A model generated the notes under the pieces. It made no database searches, was not told where the DNA came from, and saw nothing but the letters and a program-made list of their open reading frames with translations. The translations under genes and the position numbers were made by a program. From the NCBI GenBank assembly GCA_934098565.1, contig CAKOON010000004.1, forward strand, positions 62,001 through 126,000: a DNA stretch of 64,000 bases. Direction: 5' to 3'. Below, one piece after another: positions 17,778 to 26,326 of the stretch; within the stretch, counting starts at the first letter, position 1, and the number at the start of each line of letters is the position of its first letter. Source of the DNA: an uncultured Bacilli bacterium. Lineage in GTDB: Bacteria > Bacillota_I > Bacilli_A > RF39 > UBA660.

Positions 17778-18209
17778 CTACTTAACTTCTAATACTTCTG
17801 GTTTTTGAGCAGTTTGTTCATATTCAGAACCAGCGTAAACAAATAATTTTCTATACATTTGTCTTCCTAAAGGTCCTTTTGGTAACATACCTTTAATAGC
17901 TCTTTCAACCATTTCTTCTGGATATTTAGTAATCATTTCTTTAGCAGTTCTTTCTCTTAAGCCACCAGCATATCTACTATGATTGTAATACATCTTATCG
18001 TTTAATTTATTACCAGTTAAAACAACTTTACTAGCGTTAATAACGATAACATAATCACCACAATCAACATGAGGTGTGTATGTTGGTTTATGTTTTCCCT
18101 TAAGTACAGTAGCAACCTTAGTTGCAAGACGTCCTAGAGTTTGTCCTTCTGCATCGATAACATACCATTTACGGTCTACAGTTTCTTTTTTTTGCATGAA
18201 TGTATTCAT
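17778..18209 (-). CDS. rplM: 50S ribosomal protein L13
   Basis: The ATG at 18209 follows GAAAGGGA and gives 143 residues, the normal length. Longer in-frame starts would run into the promoter leader. Family motifs include KWYVIDAEGQTLGRLAT, GDYVIVINASKV and GMLPKGPLGRQM. It is the first gene of the L13-S9 operon, with its own strong promoter and an approximately 80-base leader. That leader could hold the autoregulatory structure known for L13 in Bacillota, but I cannot match it. Confidence 0.96.
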   Translation of the reverse strand: MNTFMQKKETVDRKWYVIDAEGQTLGRLATKVATVLKGKHKPTYTPHVDCGDYVIVINASKVVLTGNKLNDKMYYNHSRYAGGLRERTAKEMITKYPEEMVERAIKGMLPKGPLGRQMYRKLFVYAGSEYEQTAQKPEVLEVK

Positions 18210-18294
18210 AATTTTTTCCCTTTCAATTATACTACTAATCATTTCGACTTCCCACATCTAATAATTTTTGTATAAATAAAATGTACCATTTAAA

Positions 18295-18323
18295 AGTATA
18301 TAGTAAGTCCTTCCTAAAGTCAA
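18295..18323 (-). promoter_or_regulatory. Promoter of rplM-rpsI
   Basis: On the minus strand: -35 TTGACT (18323-18318), a 17-base spacer, and -10 TATACT (18300-18295). Transcription would start near 18288, about 80 bases before the rplM start. Confidence 0.8.
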
Positions 18324-18356
18324 ACAAAACTTGCTATTTTTAACAAAAAAGACCCA

Positions 18357-18887
18357 TTATAGGTCATTGATATCTAATAACTGTTGAAAATCACCTTTTT
18401 CAAACAAATTATCATCTAATCTCGTAATTATATTGCCTTTCTTAATCTCACCATTAGTAACATATATAATCGTTGGAACCTTAGTTACTTGAACATTGGT
18501 AAGTCCTAGGAGTTCATTAACAGCACTTATTCTAGTACCATCATCTTTTAAAGAGTCTATGTTGACATAGTAGAACTTATCTTTTAGTTTATATTGTTTA
18601 ATTAAAGACTTTAAATCTTTCTCAAGGTCATATATTTCTTTGCTACCAGTAGAAGCTATATAGATAAAATAAGTTCCTTTATTATTCTTTAACTCACTTA
18701 AATCCTCAGAAATATTGTAAGATTTAGTAACCAATTTATGTTTAACTAAGTAAGAAGAATTTACTTTGTTACTATTTATTCCTTGAACAAAGTTATATAT
18801 CAAAAAGGAAATAATGAATAAACCAAGAATACCAACAATAAGAATAGTGTATCTCTGATATTTACTTGGCAACTTCTTTTTAACCAT
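18357..18887 (-). CDS. Membrane-anchored thioredoxin-fold protein without CxxC
   Basis: The ATG at 18887 is preferred over a TTG 9 bases upstream; neither has a strong ribosome site. The 176-residue protein has one N-terminal membrane helix (about 15-37) and a C-terminal thioredoxin-like domain. Clues are a strand ending YFIYIAST, a second strand FYYVNIDSL and the cis-Pro loop (TKVPTIIYVTNGE). The position of the usual CxxC is occupied by STGSK, so redox activity is unlikely and a binding role more likely. The family is not named. Confidence 0.65.
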   Translation of the reverse strand: MVKKKLPSKYQRYTILIVGILGLFIISFLIYNFVQGINSNKVNSSYLVKHKLVTKSYNISEDLSELKNNKGTYFIYIASTGSKEIYDLEKDLKSLIKQYKLKDKFYYVNIDSLKDDGTRISAVNELLGLTNVQVTKVPTIIYVTNGEIKKGNIITRLDDNLFEKGDFQQLLDINDL

Positions 18888-18953
18888 AATAATCAACTAC
18901 TTTCTATATTAGAAGTATAACATAATTTTTTTGATTAGAAAACACATAATTTC

Positions 18954-19472
18954 TTGGAAGATGGTTATGATACTAGTATGAAATGGATTAGTTATTACAT
19001 ATATTATAGTATTTTAGGATTTTTATTTGAGACTTGTTGTAATGTTTTTATAAGAAGTAATTATTCAAGTGGGATTTTTTTTGGACCTTTTACGCCAATA
19101 TATTTCTTTGGTTTCTTAATTATTATATTCCTAGACAAGATACTAAAAAAACAGGAGAATAAGAAATTTAGAGACTTAATTTTCTTTATTTTAAGTTTTG
19201 TTATTCTAACATTAGTTGAGTTTATTGGTGGGCATCTTTCCCACTTTATTATCGGTCATGATAAATGGTCTTATGCCTCTTGGCCCTTGAGTATGGGAAA
19301 ATATGTCAACCTAATTGTATCTATGGGATGGGCAATTGGTTCCTTAGTATATGATAAATTTCTTTTAAAAAGAATGAATAAGACTATAGATAAAATGCCT
19401 CATAAACTAACGTACATCTTATGTTTGTTATATATCATTGATAATTATTTATCTTTTAAAAATGGGTTTTAG
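18954..19472 (+). CDS. ABC_trans_CmpB-family membrane protein
   Basis: Four to five membrane helices are visible, with the family signature ISYYIYYSILGFLFETCCN followed by SGIFFGPFTPIYFFGF. This matches PF06541 (putative ABC-transporter type IV). The function of that family is unproven; despite its name it lacks an ATPase. Start choice is uncertain: TTG at 18954 and ATG at 18978 are both possible and neither has a clear ribosome site. It precedes the cotJ genes by 50 bases. Confidence 0.75.
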   Translation: MEDGYDTSMKWISYYIYYSILGFLFETCCNVFIRSNYSSGIFFGPFTPIYFFGFLIIIFLDKILKKQENKKFRDLIFFILSFVILTLVEFIGGHLSHFIIGHDKWSYASWPLSMGKYVNLIVSMGWAIGSLVYDKFLLKRMNKTIDKMPHKLTYILCLLYIIDNYLSFKNGF

Positions 19473-19522
19473 CATAGACACTTATATTTTTTTAACATAG
19501 TTTATTTTATGGAGGAAGAAAT

Positions 19523-19951
19523 ATGTTTTTTGATGATATTGATTTTTTAATTACTGGTAATTTACCTAGTAGTGATAATTTTAATCAAAATAAATTAGTA
19601 GACTGTAAAATTGGGTATGCTAGAGGAAATATGTTTAGAGATGAATATGTTCCCTATAAAAATTATAAAGCAAAAGAAGTTATACCAGAAACGGAAGAAG
19701 AAGCCTTGCTTTTAAAAATAAATGAAAGTGAATTTGCTTTAAATGACATTAGTCTTTACTTAGATTTGCACCCTGAAGATACAGATATGTATAGGCATTT
19801 TAAGGAAGAAGTTAAAAAGTATAAAGATTATTTAGATAGATACGAAAGAATTTATCGTCCTTTGGAACTTACAAGCACTTATACCGATTCATATAATTAT
19901 TATAAAAATCCTTGGCCTTGGGATAATGATGGGGGGATTAAATATGTATAA
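19523..19951 (+). CDS. cotJB: CotJA-CotJB fusion protein
   Basis: The 142-residue protein starts behind a GGAGGAAG site. Residues about 30-50 resemble CotJA (GYARGNMFRDEYVPYKNYK). Residues about 62-115 match CotJB (LLLKINESEFALNDISLYLD, then LHPEDTDMYRHF and YERIYRPL). In Bacillus and Clostridium these are separate small spore-coat proteins encoded just before CotJC, so this looks like a natural fusion. The 3' end overlaps cotJC by 8 bases, suggesting coupled translation and a shared coat complex. Confidence 0.78.
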   Translation: MFFDDIDFLITGNLPSSDNFNQNKLVDCKIGYARGNMFRDEYVPYKNYKAKEVIPETEEEALLLKINESEFALNDISLYLDLHPEDTDMYRHFKEEVKKYKDYLDRYERIYRPLELTSTYTDSYNYYKNPWPWDNDGGIKYV

Positions 19952-20504
19952 ATATGAAAAGCACTTAGCTTATCCTGTTAATATTAAGAAAAAAGACTTG
20001 AGAATGGCTAAGTATATTATAGCCGGTTTAGGTGGTTATGCGGGGGAGTTAGCGGCAGCCTTAAGATATTTTTCACAGAGTTTTTCGATGCCGGATGCGA
20101 AGGGGAAAGCTTTACTTAACATGATTGCTACTGAAGAACTTGGACATTGTGAAATGATTGCTACGATGTTTAGGCAATTAATTAAGGGTGCCACGGTTGA
20201 AGAGTTAGAAGCGGCAGGACTTGCCGAATATTATATGGACCATGGTAGAGGAGTTTATCCAGTAAATCCTTCCGGAGTGACTTTTACAGCTGATTATTTT
20301 GCCTCAACTGGTGACCCAATCGTGGATTTATGTGAAGATATGGCAGCTGAGGAAAAGGCAAGAGCCGGTTATGAAAATATGTTAAGTTTAGCTACAGATG
20401 AAGATTTAATTGGCCCATTATTATTTTTAAGACAAAGAGAAGTTATTCATTATAATCGTTTTAAAGAGTTATATGAATATTATAAAAATAAGGGCACTAA
20501 ATAG
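19944..20504 (+). CDS. cotJC: Spore-coat manganese catalase CotJC
   Basis: The ATG at 19944 is chosen because GGGGGG lies 7 bases ahead. The 186 residues form a ferritin-like four-helix domain with dimanganese ligands spread over ATEELGHCEM, AAEEKARAGYENM and REVIHYNRFKE. CotJC breaks down hydrogen peroxide and is incorporated in the spore coat. It follows the CotJA-CotJB fusion with an 8-base overlap. The length is close to that of the family, and the assignment is secure. Confidence 0.93.
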   Translation: MYKYEKHLAYPVNIKKKDLRMAKYIIAGLGGYAGELAAALRYFSQSFSMPDAKGKALLNMIATEELGHCEMIATMFRQLIKGATVEELEAAGLAEYYMDHGRGVYPVNPSGVTFTADYFASTGDPIVDLCEDMAAEEKARAGYENMLSLATDEDLIGPLLFLRQREVIHYNRFKELYEYYKNKGTK

Positions 20505-20512
20505 TAATTAAA

Positions 20513-20566
20513 AAAAGGATTTCTAGGTATTAAGTTTTAAACTTAACACTTAGGATATCCTTTTCT
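20513..20566 (+). terminator. Terminator of the cotJ operon
   Basis: AAAAGGAT and ATCCTTTT close a longer hairpin with a TTAAG/CTTAA inner arm, followed by a T-rich tract. Confidence 0.7.
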
Positions 20567-20569
20567 TTT

Positions 20570-21114
20570 TATTATTCTGAAGAGTTAACTTCTTATAAAG
20601 ATAAACCGTTAATGTTAGCAATTAAGTCTTTGGATAGACTATTAGCTAACATATTTTTAGCTATCTCTTTAGATTTGCTTTCTCTGTCTGCCTTTAATTT
20701 CTTGTTTTCCTTAACTATTTTTTGTTTTAAGCAAATAACTTTGAAGCTTCGGCAATATCGGCAGCAGCTTGCCTTTTATCAATTTCAACTTAAGCTTTTA
20801 TATCTTTAGCTTGTTTTCTAATCTCTTTAGTTTCTTCTTCACCCATAATCTCTACAGACTTTCTCAAGAAAACTTCCTCATCCTTAGTATCTTTATCTAG
20901 TCATCAAAAAATTAAAATTCATTTGAACAATACTAGCAATATTTTTATACTTATTGTTATCGACTTTTAAAGTATTAGCACCAATTATATTGGTATAAAC
21001 TTTATTACGATTTAACATTGGTAATTGAGAATTTAATTCAACATTGATATATTTATCTCTTTTTGGTTGCTTTAATATTTCATGTTTGATTAGCAAGTCG
21101 ACTTTATTAAGCAT
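20570..21114 (-). pseudogene. Decayed PD-(D/E)XK transposase/Rpn-family nuclease
   Basis: Read on the minus strand, a first piece (21114-20893) contains KRDKYINVELNSQL and IASIVQMNFNFL, matching the middle of Rpn/PD-(D/E)XK nuclease-family transposases. After a stop, further pieces in shifting frames give EEVFLRKSVEIMGEEE, KEIAKNMLANSLSKDLIA and GLSL-stop-EVNSSE. These correspond to that family's C-terminal helix (AKxMLxxGxxxxxIxxxTGLSxEEI). At least three stops or frameshifts and a missing N terminus make it non-functional. The intact family promotes recombination and transposes as a solo gene. Confidence 0.75.
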
Positions 21115-21183
21115 TTTTCTTTTATTTGTTATTTTAAATCCCAGTTAATATATTCAATTTTACCATCTAAAATGTCCTTCTTT

Positions 21184-21684
21184 CTACTTCTTTAATTCTT
21201 CTAAATAAAGTTTTACCATTTCAACTGGGGTATTAGTTTTTCTAGCAATTTCTTCGATTGGAGTATCTTTGGCTAAGAGATTAACAATATCATTAAGTTT
21301 GTTAGTTAAAGTTCCAATGTCCTCATTAGTAAGTTTTGCTAATTCGGTGGCAATTTTTATTTCTTTTGCAAATAAAGTCATTACGTAACCATCAACGCCG
21401 GCATATTTAGCGGCATCGGCAACGTCTGCTCCTAGAACGTCTTTTAAGTACTTATAGCCCTCATCAACTAAAGCAATTAGTCTTTTGCTACAAGCAGCAT
21501 ATTCATAAGCAGTTTTTAAATCAGCGATACAATTGCCCAATAAATTGACAATTTTTAAGTAATTTGTTATTTCTTCGCCTAAAATCTCTGGGTGTTTATA
21601 TAATTCATCAAGGTTGATATTAACAACTATCTTCTTTATTGGTCCTTCTTCTACTTCATAAGTTTTGATAGCAGCATTATTCAT
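21184..21684 (-). CDS. Conserved helical protein of unknown function
   Basis: This 166-residue protein is predicted almost entirely helical and acidic, with no membrane segment or signal. The C-terminal part (TPIEEIARKTNTPVEMVKLYLEEL) looks like a winged-helix or HTH-type module. The central segment is rich in Ala, Leu and Lys. It starts behind AAGGAGGTC. I do not recognise the family. It is divergent from the downstream helicase and shares a 266-base intergenic region with it. Confidence 0.55.
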   Translation of the reverse strand: MNNAAIKTYEVEEGPIKKIVVNINLDELYKHPEILGEEITNYLKIVNLLGNCIADLKTAYEYAACSKRLIALVDEGYKYLKDVLGADVADAAKYAGVDGYVMTLFAKEIKIATELAKLTNEDIGTLTNKLNDIVNLLAKDTPIEEIARKTNTPVEMVKLYLEELKK

Positions 21685-21879
21685 TTTGACCTCCTTATCT
21701 AAGAAGATATAATTCTCGCGATAAATTATCCTTCTATATATATTATTAGAAGTCGACTTCGATTTTTTTTCAAAAATTGTTAAATTTATGCAAAAAATAT
21801 AAATTTTTTTGATTTTTCCACATTAAAGAAACTTTCTGATGCCAAAAACAACTAAAAAAAATAATCGTGATTAATCTTT

Positions 21880-21910
21880 TTGACTAAAGTTTTATATTTT
21901 ATGATAAAAT
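21880..21910 (+). promoter_or_regulatory. Promoter of the small helicase gene
   Basis: -35 TTGACT (21880-21885), a long 19-base spacer, and -10 TAAAAT (21905-21910) with an upstream TG (extended -10). The start codon lies 40 bases later behind AGAAAGG. The rest of 21684-21951 is AT-rich with no gene. Confidence 0.55.
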
Positions 21911-21950
21911 ACCTACTGATTTAGATTTAAAAACTTACTAGAAAGGTTAT

Positions 21951-23486
21951 ATGGATATTAAAATAGGTGGATATCCTTTAGACGATGAGCAAAGACAGAT
22001 AGCTACTACAAAAGATAAAGAAGTTTTGGTAGTGGCAGGAGCCGGTTCGGGAAAAACTTTTACTATTTTAGGACGAATTTGGTATTTAATATATATTGAG
22101 AAAGTAAAGCCAGAGGAGATATTGTGTATTTCCTATACTAAAGATGCTTCAAATAGTTTAAAAAATAAGTTACTTAAAGAATTTAATATTGATATGAATG
22201 TCTATACTTTTCATAAGTTAGCTCTTAATATCTTAAAAAGCAATAATATTCATTTTAAAATAGCTAACCCCGATACTTTGGAACTTATTATTGAAGAATA
22301 TTTAAGAATAGATATCTTAGAATACCCTGAGCAACTTAAGTATTTACGTTTTATATTAAAAATTAATTGGCATAATCAGGAAGAATATTTAAAATTTTTG
22401 GATGAGAGAAAAGAAGAAATAGAGAAATTTATCAAGGTAGTAGCTACTTTCATAAGACTATATAAGTGCAATGGGAAAAAGGTTGACTTTTTTCAAGAAA
22501 CTTTTAAGAGCATTAGTAAGAATATCTTTAAAAAAATAGATAGTTATTATCTTTTAATAATTTTTAATATTTATATGAAGTATAAGTTTTATTTAGAAGA
22601 GAATAGGGAATATGATTTTGATGATTTAATTACTGAAGCTACTAAAGTCTTGGAAAATAATAAGTATATAAAGAATTTTAAATATATTATAATTGATGAA
22701 TACCAAGATAGTTCTTATATAAGGTTTAATTTAATTAAAAGAATTGTAGATATTAATCAGGCTTATTTTATGGCCGTTGGTGATGATTTTCAGTCGATAT
22801 ATAAATTTTCCGGTAGTGACATTGGATTATTTCTTAATTTTAGAGAGTATTTTAAAAATGGAATAACTTTAAAGATACAAACTACTTATCGGAATAGTCA
22901 AGAACTTGTTAATATTGCAGGGGACTTTATTATGCAGAATAAAAAACAAATCAAGAAAGAAATGAAGTCTAATATTCATATTGATAAGCCAATTAAAGTT
23001 GTCTATTATGATGATAAAGTACAAGACTTTTATAGATTATGTTTATACTTAAGAAGAAATAATAAATGTAATGTTTTAGTGCTTGGTCGCAATAACAACG
23101 ACATTAAGAGTTATTTAGGAAAAGAAATTACCTTACTAGATGATAATCGACTGGTTATGGAAAATAGTGAGGAGATGAAAATGAATTATATGACTATGCA
23201 TCGTTCTAAGGGACTAGAGTGTGATGATATTATTATTGTAAATTTAAAAGACGATATTTTTGGGTTTCCGTCGCAAATAGAACAGGATAAAATACTAAAT
23301 TATATCAGGAAGGAAACAAAAAAAGACTTCTTAGATGAAGAGAGAAGACTATTTTATGTGGGACTAACTAGGACCAAGAAGAATGTTTATTTATTTGCAC
23401 CTATAAAAAGGTCATCAATTTTTATAAAAGAATTGCTCAAAAATTATAAAAACAAGATTGAAGTTATTAAGACTCCCTACAAGTAA
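21951..23486 (+). CDS. UvrD/Rep-type SF1A DNA helicase, short form
   Basis: This 511-residue protein is shorter than UvrD or PcrA (about 700-750). The SF1A motifs are complete: Q motif and Walker A (DDEQRQIA, AGAGSGKTFT), Ia (EEILCISYTKDA), II (IIIDEYQDSS), III (AVGDDFQSIYKFSGSD), IV (TTYRNSQELV), V (MTMHRSKGLECDDIII) and VI (YVGLTRTKKNVYLF). The 2B subdomain is reduced. It should translocate 3'-5' on single-stranded DNA. It is the intact relative of the relic at 2798-3373. Its 3' end overlaps a convergent prepilin-like gene by 20 bases. Confidence 0.9.
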   Translation: MDIKIGGYPLDDEQRQIATTKDKEVLVVAGAGSGKTFTILGRIWYLIYIEKVKPEEILCISYTKDASNSLKNKLLKEFNIDMNVYTFHKLALNILKSNNIHFKIANPDTLELIIEEYLRIDILEYPEQLKYLRFILKINWHNQEEYLKFLDERKEEIEKFIKVVATFIRLYKCNGKKVDFFQETFKSISKNIFKKIDSYYLLIIFNIYMKYKFYLEENREYDFDDLITEATKVLENNKYIKNFKYIIIDEYQDSSYIRFNLIKRIVDINQAYFMAVGDDFQSIYKFSGSDIGLFLNFREYFKNGITLKIQTTYRNSQELVNIAGDFIMQNKKQIKKEMKSNIHIDKPIKVVYYDDKVQDFYRLCLYLRRNNKCNVLVLGRNNNDIKSYLGKEITLLDDNRLVMENSEEMKMNYMTMHRSKGLECDDIIIVNLKDDIFGFPSQIEQDKILNYIRKETKKDFLDEERRLFYVGLTRTKKNVYLFAPIKRSSIFIKELLKNYKNKIEVIKTPYK

Positions 23487-24012
23487 ATTTGCCAATCGGA
23501 CTTAAAGCGGTAAGCTCGATTGAATATTTATTTTTAGCTGATGAGTCGACACCGATTACATGAATATGGATAGTTAGCAAAGAAGGTGATGGATATGAAT
23601 TAACTCTAGTAACACACTCAATTTTAATATTATTTAAGTCATAGGTTCCATTATTAAGGTCCCATTTTTCTAGATTACCAGCTTTACCATAAGCAACAAA
23701 AGTATCATGAACGCATAAATATTTAGTTCCACTATTATGAAATTTAAAGGCAGTACAGTCGCTATATCCTGAATCATTAGATTTTTTGATAATTGTTTCT
23801 AAATAATTGTCAGAATTAATTAAGTCACCTTGAATAACATTTATAAGCGCAGCTCGAGTTAACGTATCTTCATTTCTCTTAGCTGAGATAGCATCTTCGT
23901 TTTTAAGGTCGGATAGAAGGTTAACAATAAATATCATAACAATAGATATTAAAACTAAACTAACTAAGACTTCCATTAAAGTCATACCTTTATTATTCAT
24001 ATTAAGTTTCAT
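23467..24012 (-). CDS. Prepilin-like (type IV/type II pseudopilin) protein
   Basis: The 181-residue protein starts with a prepilin peptidase site and hydrophobic helix: NNKGMTLMEVLVSLVLISI, with cleavage expected after Gly and Glu at mature position +5. The exposed domain has three Cys residues beyond the helix (SDCTAF, KYLCVH, IECVTRV) plus a C-terminal FTCRES. Such proteins assemble into competence or type II secretion pseudopili. A ComGF/ComGG-like minor role fits the ComK-like gene elsewhere in the window. No assembly ATPase or peptidase gene is in the window. Confidence 0.75.
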   Translation of the reverse strand: MKLNMNNKGMTLMEVLVSLVLISIVMIFIVNLLSDLKNEDAISAKRNEDTLTRAALINVIQGDLINSDNYLETIIKKSNDSGYSDCTAFKFHNSGTKYLCVHDTFVAYGKAGNLEKWDLNNGTYDLNNIKIECVTRVNSYPSPSLLTIHIHVIGVDSSAKNKYSIELTALSPIGKFTCRES

Positions 24013-24087
24013 TCCTCTCTAACTTACATAAATTGGCAGGTCTTTAAGACAAAAATAGCCAAAAACTTTAATAATTTTATTTTTAGA

Positions 24088-24774
24088 CTATTCTTCTGCG
24101 TATAACCTAGTGGTGTTATAGTAATTTTTGGTTACTTTTCGATAGCAAGTAATACCTTCTTTGACATAGCCATTGGGACAACTGTCATTCTTTAATTTGG
24201 TCTTTTTATTATGATCTATATAAGACTCTTGATATTCTACTATAAGACGGTAACCATTACTTGTACCAGATAAAGTCTTTATATAAAGTATGGCATTGGT
24301 ACTCATGTTATTTAAAGCTTCCATACTAGGGTCATCACAACTGTTTTTATTGGATTTAGTAAGACATTGTTTTAAATCATTAACATTATAATAAGTGATA
24401 TAAATTTTAGAAATTTGAAGATAATTAGTGCCATTGCTAATAACTTTGTTACTAAAAGCTTGTTTACCAGCTTCTCTATCATTACGAGAACCATTCTCAT
24501 ATAAGTTATACAAAGAACTCTCTTCGGCATTAAAAGCAATTATTTTCTTGCCTGTATCTACTAAGTATTTCTTTATATAATCATTAAGATTTAAGGAAAC
24601 TAAATAATCTTGTAAAAGATAGGTACGATAAAGATAGCCAGTGTCATCAAACATGGCACGTCTTTTTTCATTAATAAGTACCCTTGAAAATGTAATATAG
24701 ATGGTTATCAAAGAGGTAGTAAGTATCGTCATGACCATTATTGTTTCAACAAACATAAATCCTTTTTTATTCAT
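24088..24774 (-). CDS. Prepilin-like protein
   Basis: This 228-residue protein begins NKKGFMFVETIMVMTILTT, a class III-type prepilin leader with Glu at mature +5 and a long hydrophobic helix. The mature domain carries a Cys pair near the C terminus (NDSCPNGYVKEGITCYR) and another (KQCLTKSNKNSCDD). It is the upstream partner of the pilin-like gene at 23467-24012, 75 bases apart in the same direction. Target and assembly apparatus are unknown. Confidence 0.72.
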   Translation of the reverse strand: MNKKGFMFVETIMVMTILTTSLITIYITFSRVLINEKRRAMFDDTGYLYRTYLLQDYLVSLNLNDYIKKYLVDTGKKIIAFNAEESSLYNLYENGSRNDREAGKQAFSNKVISNGTNYLQISKIYITYYNVNDLKQCLTKSNKNSCDDPSMEALNNMSTNAILYIKTLSGTSNGYRLIVEYQESYIDHNKKTKLKNDSCPNGYVKEGITCYRKVTKNYYNTTRLYAEE

Positions 24775-24909
24775 ATTAATTCCTTATCTTATATATAGAA
24801 TAGCATAATTTAACTTAAAAATAAATATCTGGTTAAATATAATTTTTATCTATATTTTGGCATAAAATGTTTATGTAATTTTGAGTGCTATTTTGGAAAA
24901 TTTTATAGA

Positions 24910-25149
24910 TTATTTTTGAGATTGGGAAATATCTGGACATTCCATGGCTTCAATATCACCGTTGGAATTATAACGTTTGCATTGGCATGTAGCATTCTCA
25001 CAGACGCAATCAAAGGCATCAGCACACTTGACACGGCTATTACACATAGGTTTAATTTTAGGGACAAGATAAAAATAAAAAATACTGATTAAAAACATTA
25101 AAAGAGTTTGAAAGATAATAAATTTTTTTAAATTAACTTCTTTTTTCAT
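24910..25149 (-). CDS. Small Cys-rich single-span membrane protein
   Basis: The 79-residue product has one membrane helix (about 9-29) and then a compact segment with seven Cys residues (PMCNSRVKCADAFDC, then VCENATCQC and MECPD). This suggests a small disulfide-stabilised or metal-binding domain outside the cell. It directly follows a 32-aa hydrophobic ORF (TAA abuts ATG) and precedes the prepilin genes. The family is not recognised. Confidence 0.6.
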   Translation of the reverse strand: MKKEVNLKKFIIFQTLLMFLISIFYFYLVPKIKPMCNSRVKCADAFDCVCENATCQCKRYNSNGDIEAMECPDISQSQK

Positions 25150-25248
25150 TTAGCACCACCATGGAAAGATAAGACTTAGAAGAATAAGTTCAATTAGAAT
25201 TAGAGTACTACTTATAAAAAGGGAAGCTTTTAATGAAATTTTAGACAT
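25150..25248 (-). CDS. Small hydrophobic peptide (32 aa)
   Basis: ATG at 25248 follows GAAAGGA and reads 32 residues, almost entirely one membrane helix (ISLKASLFISSTLILIELIL), ending FPWWC. Its stop abuts the ATG of the next Cys-rich membrane protein, so the two are probably translated together. Its size and position suggest a small membrane partner of the prepilin group. There is no homology evidence. Confidence 0.45.
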   Translation of the reverse strand: MSKISLKASLFISSTLILIELILLSLIFPWWC

Positions 25249-25307
25249 AAATATATTTTCCTTTCAGGAATAATTATTCCTAGTAATATTGTAACAAAAA
25301 TTTAAAT

Positions 25308-26289
25308 AAAAATCTTTATATAGTTATAATTATTTTAATTGTGGTGACGACGTTTAGTTTAGGAACAGCAGAAGTTTGTTATCTTTTTTTTAATTAAAGA
25401 ATAGTAGTAATTCTGCAATTAATAATGATAAGAATAATTCCAATGAAAAGAACAGTGAAAATGATGATAATAAAATCGATGATAATTCCAATGAAAACAG
25501 TTCTAAAGAAAATAATACGAAAGAAGAAAGTCTCAGATTAAATGATAAGACAGTTCAAGAGTTATATGGTAGAAAAACTAATTTTCACACCAGTGCTAAA
25601 GTTACTTATGAGACTTTAAGTGACCAGAAAAAGCGGCAGTAGATTTAAATGGTCTTAAAAAAAGAAGTTTCAACCTTGGTTATAAAGATATTTGTGCTAA
25701 GTTAAAGACAAGTGGTAATCAACATATGATAGATAACTATGATAATTGTCTAAATTTAGAAGGTAAATGGGAAGATGATACTGACTTAGTGACATATTAT
25801 ACTGTTGAAGATGTAAAAAGTAATAATATTAAATATTTTAATGAAAGTACTAATTTGCCTAAAAAATATAACTATGTGATGTTAACTACTTTAAAGTTAA
25901 ATCCCGAGTGTGAGAAAGTAGTACTTCAAAGTAAAGATAATTATTATTTAGATATGGATATGCATTGTGGATATGGTGGTTTAGAACCAGTGATTGAGAA
26001 TAGTCTTGTTAAAGCTGTTAAATCTAGTGATGAAATTATTCTTTATGATACTTATGCCTTAGGAGTTATGGATGATAATATTGGAGAAACACAATATTTT
26101 AACTTCTATAGTGATGAAGACTTTATAAATAAGATTAAATCTTTAGAAGTTATTGTTACAGATGATAGCTCTTTATATGATAAGAATGAACTTAATAAGT
26201 TTAAACAGACTTATAAACATACATATAAGAAAAATAAATCGGGAGAATATTATTGGGTATCAAGTGAACCAGTAAGCTCTGTAGACTAG
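25308..26289 (+). pseudogene. Frameshifted extracytoplasmic protein with an Asn-rich linker
   Basis: Three frames join into one protein-like sequence. The first is an N-terminal membrane helix (IVIIILIVVTTFSLGTAEVC) ending at a T-run. The second is an Asn/Ser/Glu-rich linker running through LNDKTVQELYGRKTNFHT. The third begins in the A-run near 25630 and continues as KAAVDLNGLKKRSFNLGYKD into the intact 187-codon end (25726-26289). Both breaks are at homopolymers, so they could be true mutations or sequencing errors. The globular part has conserved-looking Cys residues but no family I can name. Confidence 0.6.
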
Positions 26290-26322
26290 AAAAAAATCTA
26301 TTCGTTATGAGTAGATATTTTT
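26290..26322. terminator. Bidirectional terminator
   Basis: AAAAAATCTA and TAGATATTTTTT arms surround a loop between the convergent genes ending at 26289 and 26327. Confidence 0.7.
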
Positions 26323-26326
26323 TTAA

